DNA of 64,000 nt from JAJZSS01 sp964463505. GTDB lineage: Bacteria; Chloroflexota; Anaerolineae; Anaerolineales; UBA4823. The stretch lies in the NCBI GenBank assembly GCA_964463505.1, contig CAYXDC010000009.1:1-64000 (forward strand), read 5' to 3'. The position numbers were made by a program, and so were the translations under genes. A model generated the notes under the pieces. The model was not told the origin of the DNA and made no database searches. It was given only the letters and a program-made list of their open reading frames with translations. Shown in pieces: positions 1-8,257 of this stretch; position 1 is the stretch's first letter, and every line of letters begins with the position of its first letter.

Positions 1-701
1 GCTTCGGCGATGGCCAAATCGATGTCGCTGGGATTCCCCTCTAAATTATTTAACAAACGCACAATATCATCATACTTGCGCTGGGCATCTGCCAGGCGAG
101 AAAGATATTGGGCGCGGGTAACATTGTCTTCGGGTTTGTTTTCGTAAGCGGCAAAATCTTTGCGGGCCTGGTCGAGACGGTCCTTTAATAACACCACATC
201 GGCGCGTGCTTTATCGATATCCGTTCCGCGGCTGCCGCTATTCAAATTGTTCAGGTAGCGCTCCGCGTAGCGCACAGCGTCACGGGCATTGGCGACCGCT
301 TGCAAGGCTGCGGCTGTGCTTACTTCAGCGTTTTCTTCCAGGGTTTTGAGCGCCTGGCGCGCATTTACCACTTCTAGTTCAGCATTGGCGACTGTAGCTG
401 CCAGGCGTTCGCGTTGGTCTAAACTGGCAATTGCCTGACCGGCATTGATTGGATCACCCTCCTGGACAAATATTTCGGTAACCACACCCCCCAGGTTAAA
501 ACTTAGATTTACATGTTCAATGGGTACTAGCCGGCCTTCAACCAGTGTGTTCGCATCACCAACGACCGTAGGTATGGGTGTCGGTTCCGGTTGGGCGGTA
601 TTCACTACCTGGCAGCTGGCCAACCCCAAGATGGTCCCCGCGCAGATTGCCAGCAAGAGCGTTTTAAAAAACAACGGTTTAATTTTATTATTCTTGAACA
701 T
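1..701 (-). CDS. HlyD/MacA-type efflux adaptor lipoprotein (3' end beyond window)
   Basis: Periplasmic or extracytoplasmic adaptor of an ABC exporter; it would link the permease encoded just upstream to the outside. The frame opens at ATG 701 behind a GAGG ribosome site and stays open to the window edge, giving 233 residues. The first 30 residues form a lipoprotein signal (K-rich start, hydrophobic core, lipobox LASC with Cys30). Next comes a biotinyl-lipoyl-like half (VEGRLVPIEHVNLSF, then GGVVTEIFVQEGDPINAGQ), then an Ala/Glu/Arg-rich segment with coiled-coil character, as in membrane fusion proteins. It lies 67 bp downstream of the permease gene and is surely in the same operon. The C-terminal beta-barrel part is not visible. 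Confidence 0.85.
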   Translation of the reverse strand, partial: MFKNNKIKPLFFKTLLLAICAGTILGLASCQVVNTAQPEPTPIPTVVGDANTLVEGRLVPIEHVNLSFNLGGVVTEIFVQEGDPINAGQAIASLDQRERLAATVANAELEVVNARQALKTLEENAEVSTAAALQAVANARDAVRYAERYLNNLNSGSRGTDIDKARADVVLLKDRLDQARKDFAAYENKPEDNVTRAQYLSRLADAQRKYDDIVRLLNNLEGNPSDIDLAIAE

Positions 702-768
702 TTAAGTTGCCTCGTCGAATCCAGTATGGTGAGATGCCCGAAATATGGCCCTGAGACTTTCCAACGGA

Positions 769-3183
769 TTATTCATAGGATAACACCTCCCGGATGGTCA
801 AGCGTGTAGCGCTGCGGGCTGGCATCACACTGGCCAAGATGGATAAAAATATCACCACCACAATCCATGCCAGAAAACCGGTTGGTGTAAATCCAAAATT
901 AGAGCGCGAGCCAAACAAAGCCAGGCTGATGCTGTCAGACAGAATTTTACTGATTGGAAAAGCTACCAGACACGCCAGCAGCCAGCTCAACAGACCAATC
1001 AGCCCACCTTCGATCAACACCAATTGCATCAAAGCCCGGTCTGAAGCGCCGACGGCACGTAAGACGCCAATCTCACGCGTGCGCTCCATCACATTCAAGC
1101 TCATCGTCCCAGTCAGGCCAATGCTGCCCACTAAAGCAGTCAACAGAGCCAGGAACAGCAGGAAGGCTGTCAGAATATTGAAACCCTGGCTGGCGGTACT
1201 GGTCAAAGATTGTCCGGTACTGGTATTGGTCACCTGAATCCCCGATTTCGCCAGATGGCTTTCCACTGCCTGGGCCAGCGTTTCTTGCTCCTGGTTGGAT
1301 AGATCTGGCCGACTGGCTACTACCCGGTAGCTCATTGCCTTACCGGGCTGCTTGGTTAATTCAGAGAGGTACTCGTAACTGGTATAGGCTGAAAAACCGC
1401 TGATTTTCCCGGCCAGCTGGTAGAAACCGACTACAGTCCAATCACTTTCTTCACCATTCACACGCAGCTTGAGCGTATCACCAACACTCAGTTCAGGGAA
1501 GGCTTCTAGAAATAGCTCACTCAAAGCAATCGCATTTCGATCACCCGGCACGATCCAACGCCCCTCGAGCAGGATCGGCTCGATTAGATCGCTGCCTGCC
1601 GGAGGAGCCAACATTGTAACGCTCTCTCCGACGCTGCCATCTTCCAGAACTAATTCGCTGCGAGCGAAGGTCCATCCTTCCACGCGCTGCGTTCCGGGAA
1701 CTTCTAATATCAATGATTGGATTTCTTCGATGCGGTAGGGGCGATTTACGGTGACATTAACATCCGCCAGAAAGTATTGAATGATCTGATCGACATACAT
1801 CGTCATCGAAACCCGCACGTTGAATGTGGCAATGAATACCGCCCCGCCGAGGGTAAGTGTCAGCAAGGTAAGCGCAAGGCGGCCCTTTTGGCGAAAGGTG
1901 TTTCTCAAAGCGACCAGCAACAGCATCGAAACACTGCGCAGGCGGCTGATGCGCCTGTCAAAGCGCGAGCGGTTGGGCGGCGCGGACTGGCGGTAACCGC
2001 TCAACGCCTCCTGCACACTGATGTGCACCCCTTGTAATACAGGCGCCAGAGCAGCAGCCTGAGGCATGAGTACAGCGATTAAACCTTGCAAGATGATAAC
2101 CGGTGGAACTATTCTGGCTCCGAAAAAGGTGTAATTCATCTCTACGGTCAGAAAATCCACGATGCGGAATGCCACCAGATAGGATAGAGGCGCGGCGACG
2201 ATCCAGGCGAGTAATCCAAACAGCAAGCTAAGCAGCTGGTAGATCACCGCGATTTGTCCCCGTCGGGCGCCGACCGTTTTAAGGATCCCAATTTGTTGCA
2301 CCTGTTGGTTCATGATGGCTTTCAAGGTGTTGGTAATCAAGAAGCCACTCAGCGCCACAACCAACAGTCCGATCACCAGTAATACTGCCAATACGGCTTG
2401 GGCCAGGAAAAGATTGGGATGTTCAGTAGAGCTGCGCAGGGCTGAGCTGACAATCTGGACGTTGTTTTCTTCGAGCTTACTGCGGATTTGTCTGGCTACG
2501 CTCTCCAGGTAGGCGTGGTCTTGATTGTCCCCGGTCACGGTTACATACAGGGAGTTGTAGAGTCTGGGCTGGGTTTGTTCCAGCCATTCCGAAGTAGTCT
2601 GGTTAATATAACCCTGGACCGGCTCACTGAAGAAGCCACCCGCGCCACCAAATCCACCGATGGTCTCATCCTGCACGATACCCACCAATTTCAATGGTCG
2701 AGATTTTCCAGAGGGTGTTTCTATCAGGACCATGTCACCCAGGCGAGCATGCGTTTCATCCAATTTGTATTGATCGAGGACAATTTCACGGTCGCCGGGC
2801 GGCCAGAATCCTTCAAGCAATCGCAATTGATTGACCTGTTTACTGCCCGGGTCTTTCATAGCTTGAATATCGACTGCAACCCACTGCCCATGTCTATCAT
2901 CCAGGCGTGTCCCAAAGCTATAGACTCCCTCAGCCTGTTTTATTCCAGGCAAGCTTTGTAAGTTGTCGAGTAGATTGTGTTCGAAAGGGGAGGTAAGGAT
3001 ATAGATATTGGCCGGGTTAATGGCTGCAAATCCTTGCTGCATATCAGCCAGACCTACCGTGTAAATTGTTGCTACCACGCCCAGGGCGAACAACCCTACG
3101 GCAATCGATGCCAGAACCAGCAGGGAGCGCACTTTGTTACCCAATAGGTCGGCAATGACTTTCTGGTAGCGGGGGCGGAGCAT
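769..3183 (-). CDS. MacB/FtsX-family ABC transporter permease, duplicated core
   Basis: Membrane subunit of an ABC exporter, 804 residues from ATG 3183. This start overlaps the stop of the upstream ATPase gene (TGATG), so translation is probably coupled; a longer frame begins 36 codons earlier but lies inside the ATPase gene. Order: a first membrane helix near residues 18-45, a MacB-type extracytoplasmic domain, three helices typical of FtsX, then a second unit starting near residue 430 with its own helix, extracytoplasmic domain and FtsX helices. The product ends with the usual ARSATRLTIREVLSYE-like tail. Two permease units in one chain mean it can form the transmembrane pathway alone. Substrate unknown; MacAB-LolCDE relatives move lipoproteins, peptides or drugs. 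Confidence 0.9.
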   Translation of the reverse strand: MLRPRYQKVIADLLGNKVRSLLVLASIAVGLFALGVVATIYTVGLADMQQGFAAINPANIYILTSPFEHNLLDNLQSLPGIKQAEGVYSFGTRLDDRHGQWVAVDIQAMKDPGSKQVNQLRLLEGFWPPGDREIVLDQYKLDETHARLGDMVLIETPSGKSRPLKLVGIVQDETIGGFGGAGGFFSEPVQGYINQTTSEWLEQTQPRLYNSLYVTVTGDNQDHAYLESVARQIRSKLEENNVQIVSSALRSSTEHPNLFLAQAVLAVLLVIGLLVVALSGFLITNTLKAIMNQQVQQIGILKTVGARRGQIAVIYQLLSLLFGLLAWIVAAPLSYLVAFRIVDFLTVEMNYTFFGARIVPPVIILQGLIAVLMPQAAALAPVLQGVHISVQEALSGYRQSAPPNRSRFDRRISRLRSVSMLLLVALRNTFRQKGRLALTLLTLTLGGAVFIATFNVRVSMTMYVDQIIQYFLADVNVTVNRPYRIEEIQSLILEVPGTQRVEGWTFARSELVLEDGSVGESVTMLAPPAGSDLIEPILLEGRWIVPGDRNAIALSELFLEAFPELSVGDTLKLRVNGEESDWTVVGFYQLAGKISGFSAYTSYEYLSELTKQPGKAMSYRVVASRPDLSNQEQETLAQAVESHLAKSGIQVTNTSTGQSLTSTASQGFNILTAFLLFLALLTALVGSIGLTGTMSLNVMERTREIGVLRAVGASDRALMQLVLIEGGLIGLLSWLLACLVAFPISKILSDSISLALFGSRSNFGFTPTGFLAWIVVVIFLSILASVMPARSATRLTIREVLSYE

Positions 3184-4343
3184 CACGGCTGCTCTCCATG
3201 AATCTGGCTTGCAGCTTGCTGCCAGGAATTCCAGCGCGCCAGGGCTATCTGTTCCAGGCTGGTCTGCGCCAGGGGCGTTTCGACCAGCCATTGGTCAAAC
3301 GTTGCCTTATCGATCACCAGCAGCTCTACGGGTTCTTCTGCGCCGGCCTGGATGGAGGTTGACTCCCAGTCTGCGTGGATCAGATCAAGGCGGTTAAGCG
3401 CCTCTCCTGCAGGCAAAGACTGTTTGTAGGATCTTCCTTCCCATCCAAGATTTAAGGTTCCGCGAGTAACGATGCCGAGGCCAAAATCAGCATGCGGGGA
3501 GGCGCTGAGGAACTCGCCAGGTGGTAAGCGGAGGGGTTTAAACTGGTGGCCAAGCCAGAGCATATGGTTGTGTGGCAGGTCTGGATAAGCTGTCGCTACC
3601 CAGGGGTTGATCAACTCGCCATCGGAAAGCAGCAGGGTGCGCGTGGTCTGCCGGGCCAGAGCCGGGTCGTGCGTCACCATCAGGATGGTCTTGCCTTGTT
3701 CAATGAGTCCGCAGAACAGGCCGAAGATCTCCTCGGCTGTGCGCGAGTCCAGGTTGCCGGTTGGTTCATCGGCGATCAGGATAGGCGGGTCGGTTGCCAG
3801 AGCTCGGGCAATAGCGGCCTCCTGTTGCTGCCCACCGGATACGGCTGCCGGCAGCTTTTCGGCGAACTCCTCCAATCCCACCAATTTCAAAAGCTCTAAG
3901 GCGCGTTGCTCGCGTTGAGCTGGCTGATACTGGTTCACCAGGTACATGGGCAGCATTACATTTTCGAGCAGTGTCAGGGTAGGCATGAGCTGGAAAAACT
4001 GGAACACGATCCCCAGGTTGCGCCCGCGCCAGCGCGACATATCATTCTCACTTAGATTGTGGACGTAAGTGTCACCTATCCGGACGGTTCCCGAAGTCGG
4101 GTGGTCAATCCCGGTAATCATATTTGCCAGGGTGGATTTCCCACTGCCGGATTTCCCTACAATGCTGACAAATTCACCTGGATAAAAGCAAGTTGTGATG
4201 CCTTTCAAGGCGGTAAATTCGCCCGCAGCATTCTTGAAGGTTTTGACGATTTGGCGCATTTCAATCAATGCCTCGTCCAGGCAGCGGTGGGCTGGCGGCA
4301 GGTAGTTCAGATGATCCATAGAAGTGGCTGGAGCTACAGTCAT
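3183..4343 (-). CDS. ABC exporter ATPase with a C-terminal cNMP-binding-like extension
   Basis: Cytoplasmic ATPase of the MacB/LolD type, 386 residues. Visible motifs: Walker A GKSGSGKST at 63-71, Q-loop FQFFQLMPTLT near 115-124, signature VSGGQQQE at 168-175, Walker B ILIADEP at 188-194 followed by TGNLDS, and the H-loop in MVTHDPALA. The signature continues as EAAIARAL, where LolD/MacB proteins normally have RVAIARAL, so a conserved Arg is replaced by Glu. About 130 residues follow the ATPase domain. They have the rhythm of a cyclic-nucleotide-binding or cupin-like beta roll (IVTRGTLNL, LPAGEALNRLDLIHADW, ELLVIDKATFDQWL). The family is normally about 230-250 residues, so the extension is unusual. 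The gene sits 10 bp after a second ATPase gene and overlaps the permease start. Confidence 0.88.
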   Translation of the reverse strand: MTVAPATSMDHLNYLPPAHRCLDEALIEMRQIVKTFKNAAGEFTALKGITTCFYPGEFVSIVGKSGSGKSTLANMITGIDHPTSGTVRIGDTYVHNLSENDMSRWRGRNLGIVFQFFQLMPTLTLLENVMLPMYLVNQYQPAQREQRALELLKLVGLEEFAEKLPAAVSGGQQQEAAIARALATDPPILIADEPTGNLDSRTAEEIFGLFCGLIEQGKTILMVTHDPALARQTTRTLLLSDGELINPWVATAYPDLPHNHMLWLGHQFKPLRLPPGEFLSASPHADFGLGIVTRGTLNLGWEGRSYKQSLPAGEALNRLDLIHADWESTSIQAGAEEPVELLVIDKATFDQWLVETPLAQTSLEQIALARWNSWQQAASQIHGEQP

Positions 4344-4353
4344 GTGCAGTAAC

Positions 4354-4902
4354 CTAACCGGTAACGGACCCTATGATCTGCCCATCCACCAGATGCACCG
4401 TGCGGCTTACACGTTGCGCCAGGCTGTGGTCATGCGTCACCATCACGATCGTTTTACCATCTGCCACCATGCGCAGGAAAATCTCGAAAATCGCCTCAGC
4501 GGTAACTGAGTCCAGGCGTCCTGTCGGTTCGTCTGCTACCAGGATGGGGGGATCATTGGCCAGGGCGCGCGCAATTGCCACGCGCTGCTGCTGACCACCA
4601 GAGATGGCTGATGGCAATTTGTAGGCGTGTTCTTCCAGCTCCACCATGCGCAGGAGCTCCAGGGCACGTCTCTGGCTGGTCCCAGGTTTATACAAGCCGC
4701 ACATATCCATGGGCAACATCACGTTGTTGAGTAAATTCAGGCTGGGCATCAGGTAAAAAGACTGGTAAATTATGCCCAGGGTGCGCCCGCGCCACAGCGC
4801 CAGGCGGTTTTCATCCAGGTTGTGGATCGGTTGGTCATCCATCCAAACTTGACCGGCGCTTAAATGGTCAACGCCGGTCAACATATTGATCAAAGTGGTC
4901 TT
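4354..4902 (-). CDS. Second ABC exporter ATPase (5' end lost in assembly gap)
   Basis: ATPase of the MacB/LolD family. The visible 182 residues begin inside Walker A (KTTLINMLTG) directly at the gap, so roughly 40-60 N-terminal residues are missing. Q-loop YQSFYLMPSLN, signature ISGGQQQRVAIARAL, Walker B ILVADEPTGRLDS and H-loop VMVTHDHSLA are all canonical. Unlike the downstream ATPase it has no C-terminal extension and ends shortly after the nucleotide-binding domain. It stops 10 bp before the next ATPase gene. The operon thus supplies two different ATPases for a permease that already carries two core units, which suggests an ATPase heterodimer; that is an inference from gene order. Confidence 0.88.
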   Translation of the reverse strand, partial: KTTLINMLTGVDHLSAGQVWMDDQPIHNLDENRLALWRGRTLGIIYQSFYLMPSLNLLNNVMLPMDMCGLYKPGTSQRRALELLRMVELEEHAYKLPSAISGGQQQRVAIARALANDPPILVADEPTGRLDSVTAEAIFEIFLRMVADGKTIVMVTHDHSLAQRVSRTVHLVDGQIIGSVTG

Positions 4903-5002
4903 NNNNNNNNNNNNNNNNNNNNNNNNNNNNNNNNNNNNNNNNNNNNNNNNNNNNNNNNNNNNNNNNNNNNNNNNNNNNNNNNNNNNNNNNNNNNNNNNNN
5001 NN
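4903..5002. other. Assembly gap (100 N)
   Basis: A run of exactly 100 N, the usual placeholder for a scaffold gap of unknown length. It removes the 5' end of the ABC ATPase gene on its left. Any promoter or extra gene between the exporter operon and the methyltransferase operon is hidden. The 39 bases between the gap and the next gene are AT-rich and show no gene. Confidence 0.98.
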
Positions 5003-5041
5003 AATTTACGTCAAAGAACCTGAAATTGATTATAACCCGCC

Positions 5042-5890
5042 CTAAATTTTCTCCCACACCCGCATTTGGTAGCGTGTCCATCCCTCTTTGATACAGCGCT
5101 GCAAAGCAATTCCCCCGGCCCAGCTGCCCCATTGATGACCTGGGATGGGCAACTGGCTGAACAGGCTTACCAGCCTGAGCCAGGGGTCACGTAGCGGCTT
5201 TAGATAGGGTGTCAGGTCGCTAACGCTCACCAGCTTCAGTCCCGCCTGTTGCGCCAGACCCTGTACGATCTCCGGGTGCAAGAGCGAGGCCAGCTGCCAA
5301 CCTGTCTGGAAGCGTTCAACCCATCGGGCGGCTAATTTTTGCCGTGCAAGCTCGCCGGGTGTGCTACCCAGAAAATCATCGATGACCACCAGACGCCCTC
5401 CAGGTGCGAGTTTGGCGGCAATCTGGTTGAAAAACTGGGCTGGCTCGGGTGAATGAGCTAATGATTCAATTGCATAGGCCCCTGCCGCCAGTTCTACTTC
5501 GGATAAGTCATGAAAATCGGCTTGCAGAAAATGACAACGGTCAATCAGCCCTAACCGCTCTGTGCGCTGTTGCGCGATCTGCACCTGCAGGGCGCTATTG
5601 CTGATTCCTACCACGGACAAGTTCGTCTCTCCTGCCAACCAGGTGGCAGTTCCACCCACACCGCAGCCGAGATCCAGTACAGTGGTTTGTTGGGAGCTAT
5701 TTGGGCGGATGTCGTGCAGTGCTCCGGCGACCAACTGGTTCACATAGACGAATGCTTGATGAGCAGTAGATACGCCTGGTCCCCAAACCTGGCGGTGAAT
5801 GGCCGCCAGGTCTCCACTGCCGCCCAGGCGCAAGAAGCGGTGGGTATTCTGGTCATAATACTGGGCTACAGCCTGGATGGGTTCAGTCAT
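5042..5890 (-). CDS. Class I SAM-dependent methyltransferase
   Basis: Soluble methyltransferase of 282 residues. SAM-binding motif I is VLDLGCGVGG at residues 71-80. The acidic end of strand 2 is replaced by VVGISNSALQVQIAQ, a form common in small-molecule C- and O-methyltransferases of the tocopherol and phytoene-methyl group, and a post-motif loop CHFLQADFHDL follows. The C-terminal half carries the lid region. Its start overlaps the end of the MDR oxidoreductase gene by 8 bp, and it is the last gene of the ribA-containing operon before the gap. The substrate cannot be read from sequence. Neighbours suggest a pyrimidine, pterin or flavin-related product, or a lipid. Confidence 0.85.
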   Translation of the reverse strand: MTEPIQAVAQYYDQNTHRFLRLGGSGDLAAIHRQVWGPGVSTAHQAFVYVNQLVAGALHDIRPNSSQQTTVLDLGCGVGGTATWLAGETNLSVVGISNSALQVQIAQQRTERLGLIDRCHFLQADFHDLSEVELAAGAYAIESLAHSPEPAQFFNQIAAKLAPGGRLVVIDDFLGSTPGELARQKLAARWVERFQTGWQLASLLHPEIVQGLAQQAGLKLVSVSDLTPYLKPLRDPWLRLVSLFSQLPIPGHQWGSWAGGIALQRCIKEGWTRYQMRVWEKI

Positions 5891-6896
5891 ACGTAAAGAC
5901 GACCTGCAGGGCTTCTGTAGGTTGTTCTGCCAGCATCTGGTACGCCTGGGCTGCCTGGTCCAAAGGTATGCGCTGGGTGATTAACTGGCTGGGCTGGATC
6001 ACTCTTAACATCTGCCAGACCAAATCAAAGCGGCGCGCCTTATCCCAGCGACCACTTAATCCGGGAGCGAGACTGCTGACCTGGCTGCTGATCATGTGCA
6101 GGCGGTTGCGGTGAAAGCGCCCACCCAGGTCCAGGTGGGCATGTTTTTGCCCATACCAGGAGCCGATAACGATCCGTCCCGCAAAACCTGTGGCTTGAAT
6201 CGCCTGGTCAAGCGCTAGCGGAGAGCCGGATAGCTCGAAAGTGAGATCGGCACCACCCTTGGGCAGGTTGCTGAAATACTGAACAGCTTCGGGTGAATTA
6301 GGCGCCAGGCTGGCAGTCGCACCCAATTGCAGCGAACGTTGCCGGCGGGTCGGGACTGGATCAAGGGTGACCAGGCTGTTCAGGGGGAAACGGGCCAGCA
6401 AAGTTGTAGTAAGCATGCCGATCACTCCTTGTCCAAACACGGCGATGTTTTCGCCGATGATCGGCGCGCCGTCCATCACCAGATTCACCGCGGTCTCCAT
6501 ATTAGGCAGGAACACTGCATCTTCCGGCGCAAGGTCCGCTGGCAGAGGCTGGACATCCGCGATACTGGCGGTGAAATGCGATTGGTGAGGGACAAAAGCG
6601 AACACCAACCTGTTCAACCAGGTTTTCTCCAGCCCGGCTCCTAATTCGACCACTCGCCCGACGGCGGAATAGCCATACTTGAGAGGGAAAGCAAAGGTAC
6701 TCGTCAGACCAGGTAGGTTTTCGTCCAGGCGCAGGTCGGTTGGGAATAAACCCTGGTAGATCAGGCTTTCTGTGCCGGAGCTGATGGCACTTAACAAGGT
6801 CTGAACCAGGATTTCGCCGGGTTGTAAATCCGGGATGGATTCCTCTCTGATTTCGATTTGCCTGGGCGCGGTGAAATAAACAGCACGCTTGTTCAT
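5883..6896 (-). CDS. MDR-superfamily oxidoreductase (zinc-ADH-like, catalytic Cys missing)
   Basis: Medium-chain dehydrogenase/reductase, 337 residues from ATG 6896. That start is chosen because it has GAGGGG 7 bp upstream and begins with a typical MDR strand (MNKRAVYFTAPRQIEIRE); the longer frame runs into the upstream gene. The N-terminal GroES-like domain has SSGTES where zinc alcohol dehydrogenases have the catalytic Cys (CGTD), and FVPHQSHFTA in place of the GHE motif, so catalytic zinc is unlikely. The Rossmann motif VFGQGVIGM is intact, followed by a strand ending in an acidic residue (TLDP), which favours NAD. It resembles the broad BchC/threonine-dehydrogenase-like group, but the substrate is not known. 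It starts just after the RibD-type reductase gene. Confidence 0.82.
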   Translation of the reverse strand: MNKRAVYFTAPRQIEIREESIPDLQPGEILVQTLLSAISSGTESLIYQGLFPTDLRLDENLPGLTSTFAFPLKYGYSAVGRVVELGAGLEKTWLNRLVFAFVPHQSHFTASIADVQPLPADLAPEDAVFLPNMETAVNLVMDGAPIIGENIAVFGQGVIGMLTTTLLARFPLNSLVTLDPVPTRRQRSLQLGATASLAPNSPEAVQYFSNLPKGGADLTFELSGSPLALDQAIQATGFAGRIVIGSWYGQKHAHLDLGGRFHRNRLHMISSQVSSLAPGLSGRWDKARRFDLVWQMLRVIQPSQLITQRIPLDQAAQAYQMLAEQPTEALQVVFTYD

Positions 6897-6903
6897 GAAC
6901 CCC

Positions 6904-7623
6904 TCATCCATTGTGTGAAGCTTGAGATGGTAGCCGTCCCCAAACAACGAGGTCTTCGCCCAACTCCTGCGATCCAAGCTCAGTCAACCTTAAGGGCGTC
7001 TGCAGGACGCCCTTCAAAGGCTCGATCACGGGCACTCCACCTAGAAATAGCGGGGCAAGGGTGATGATTACCTGATCGACCAGGTGTTGTTTTAGAAATG
7101 CCTGGAGGACACGCGCCCCGCCTTCCACCATCAGGCTGGCGATACTGCGCTCACCTAAACAAGCCAGGAGGTCGGGTAAAGAGATTTTGCCATGTGCATC
7201 TGCTGGTAGATTGATGATTTCAGCTCCGGCTGCTTGCAGAGCGATGCGGCGTTTATGCGAGGCCGCCTCGGTTGTGATAATCCAGGGGCTGCGTTCAGCG
7301 GAGTGGATTAGGCGTGCATCCACCGGCGTACGCAGGCTGCTGTCCAGTACAATCGGGCGGGGGTGTTTTCCGGAAGTCAGGCGCACAGTCAGGCGAGGAT
7401 CATCCGATAGGACGGTGCCCACCCCAACCAGGAGAGCATCATGCAGGCTACGCAGGTGGTGGGTGAGATGGAGCGTCTGCGGACCACTTAACGCAAATGG
7501 CCGTCCAGGCTGGTCGCTGAGTGAGCCGTCCAGACTCTGGGCGTAACTCAGGCTGATTAGCGGGCGGCCAGTTTCTTGTAAATGGCTGTACGCCTGTGAG
7601 AGCCAGGCCTCAAATGGATACAT
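6904..7623 (-). CDS. RibD C-terminal-type pyrimidine reductase, stand-alone
   Basis: A 239-residue protein of the dihydrofolate-reductase-like fold found as the C-terminal half of RibD. Seen: SLSYAQSLDGSLS at the N-terminus, SGPQTLHLTHHLRSLHDALLVGVGTVLSDDP, the NADPH-site segment LMVEGGARVLQAFL and the C-terminal TLAPLFLGG. In riboflavin synthesis this domain reduces the ribose of the diaminopyrimidine made by GTP cyclohydrolase II. The N-terminal deaminase domain (with HAE and PCxxxxxxPPC motifs) is absent here and no separate deaminase is in the window. Its start overlaps the end of ribA by 14 bp, so the two are translated together. It may serve riboflavin or a diverted pyrimidine pathway. 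Confidence 0.9.
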   Translation of the reverse strand: MYPFEAWLSQAYSHLQETGRPLISLSYAQSLDGSLSDQPGRPFALSGPQTLHLTHHLRSLHDALLVGVGTVLSDDPRLTVRLTSGKHPRPIVLDSSLRTPVDARLIHSAERSPWIITTEAASHKRRIALQAAGAEIINLPADAHGKISLPDLLACLGERSIASLMVEGGARVLQAFLKQHLVDQVIITLAPLFLGGVPVIEPLKGVLQTPLRLTELGSQELGEDLVVWGRLPSQASHNG

Positions 7624-8254
7624 TCTTGCTTTGGGTCGCAGGGATCGAAAGTGGATCCAGATTGAGTAAATGATTCATGCGTTGGACTTTCGTCAGTAAA
7701 TAATTGAAATTGTCGGCGTAAATGACCGGCTCAAGTTCAACACGTTCGTTGACGCGAATACCCAGCTGGCGTAAATGATTGATTTTAGAAGGATTGTTGG
7801 TCAGGAGTGAGATTGATTTTACACCCAGGTCCTCCAGGATGCGCGCCGCCACGGTGTAATCACGTTCATCAGCCTGGTGACCCAGCATAATATTGGCATC
7901 CACCGTATCATAACCTTCATCCTGCAGGTTATAAGCGCGCAATTTATCCAACAAGCCAATACCGCGCCCCTCCTGGCGCAAGTACACCACAACGCCACTC
8001 CCGGCCTCGGCGATCAGCTGCATGGCATGGTGAAGCTGCTGTCCACAATCACAGCGTCGTGAGCCAAGCACATCGCCGGTAAAGCATTCGGAATGTAGAC
8101 GCACCAGGACATCCGTTTTCCCATCCACCTCGCCCATCACCAGCGCAAGGTGCTCCTTCTGGTCCTGATTATTAGCATATAGCAGCATTTGGAATTCACC
8201 CTCTTCTGTGGGTATGCGGGTGGAAACCATGCGTTTAACGGTAAATTTCGCCAT
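7610..8254 (-). CDS. ribA: GTP cyclohydrolase II
   Basis: Opens the GTP ring and removes formate and pyrophosphate, giving 2,5-diamino-6-ribosylamino-4(3H)-pyrimidinone 5'-phosphate, the first step to riboflavin. The 214 residues are a complete stand-alone enzyme without the DHBP synthase domain. Zinc ligands are visible in HSECFTGD and RRCDCG (Cys57, Cys68, Cys70), the catalytic QEGRGIGL at 94-101, DANIMLGHQADERDY and the C-terminal SLLTNNPSKI. It lies 3 bp after a methyltransferase gene and overlaps the RibD-type reductase gene. RibB, RibE and RibH are absent from the window, which leaves open whether this copy feeds flavin or another product. Confidence 0.96.
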   Translation of the reverse strand: MAKFTVKRMVSTRIPTEEGEFQMLLYANNQDQKEHLALVMGEVDGKTDVLVRLHSECFTGDVLGSRRCDCGQQLHHAMQLIAEAGSGVVVYLRQEGRGIGLLDKLRAYNLQDEGYDTVDANIMLGHQADERDYTVAARILEDLGVKSISLLTNNPSKINHLRQLGIRVNERVELEPVIYADNFNYLLTKVQRMNHLLNLDPLSIPATQSKNVSI

Positions 8255-8257
8255 ACA

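Noticed and set aside
4864..5132. Short frames spanning the first N run on both strands
   Set aside because: They exist only because N does not create stop codons.
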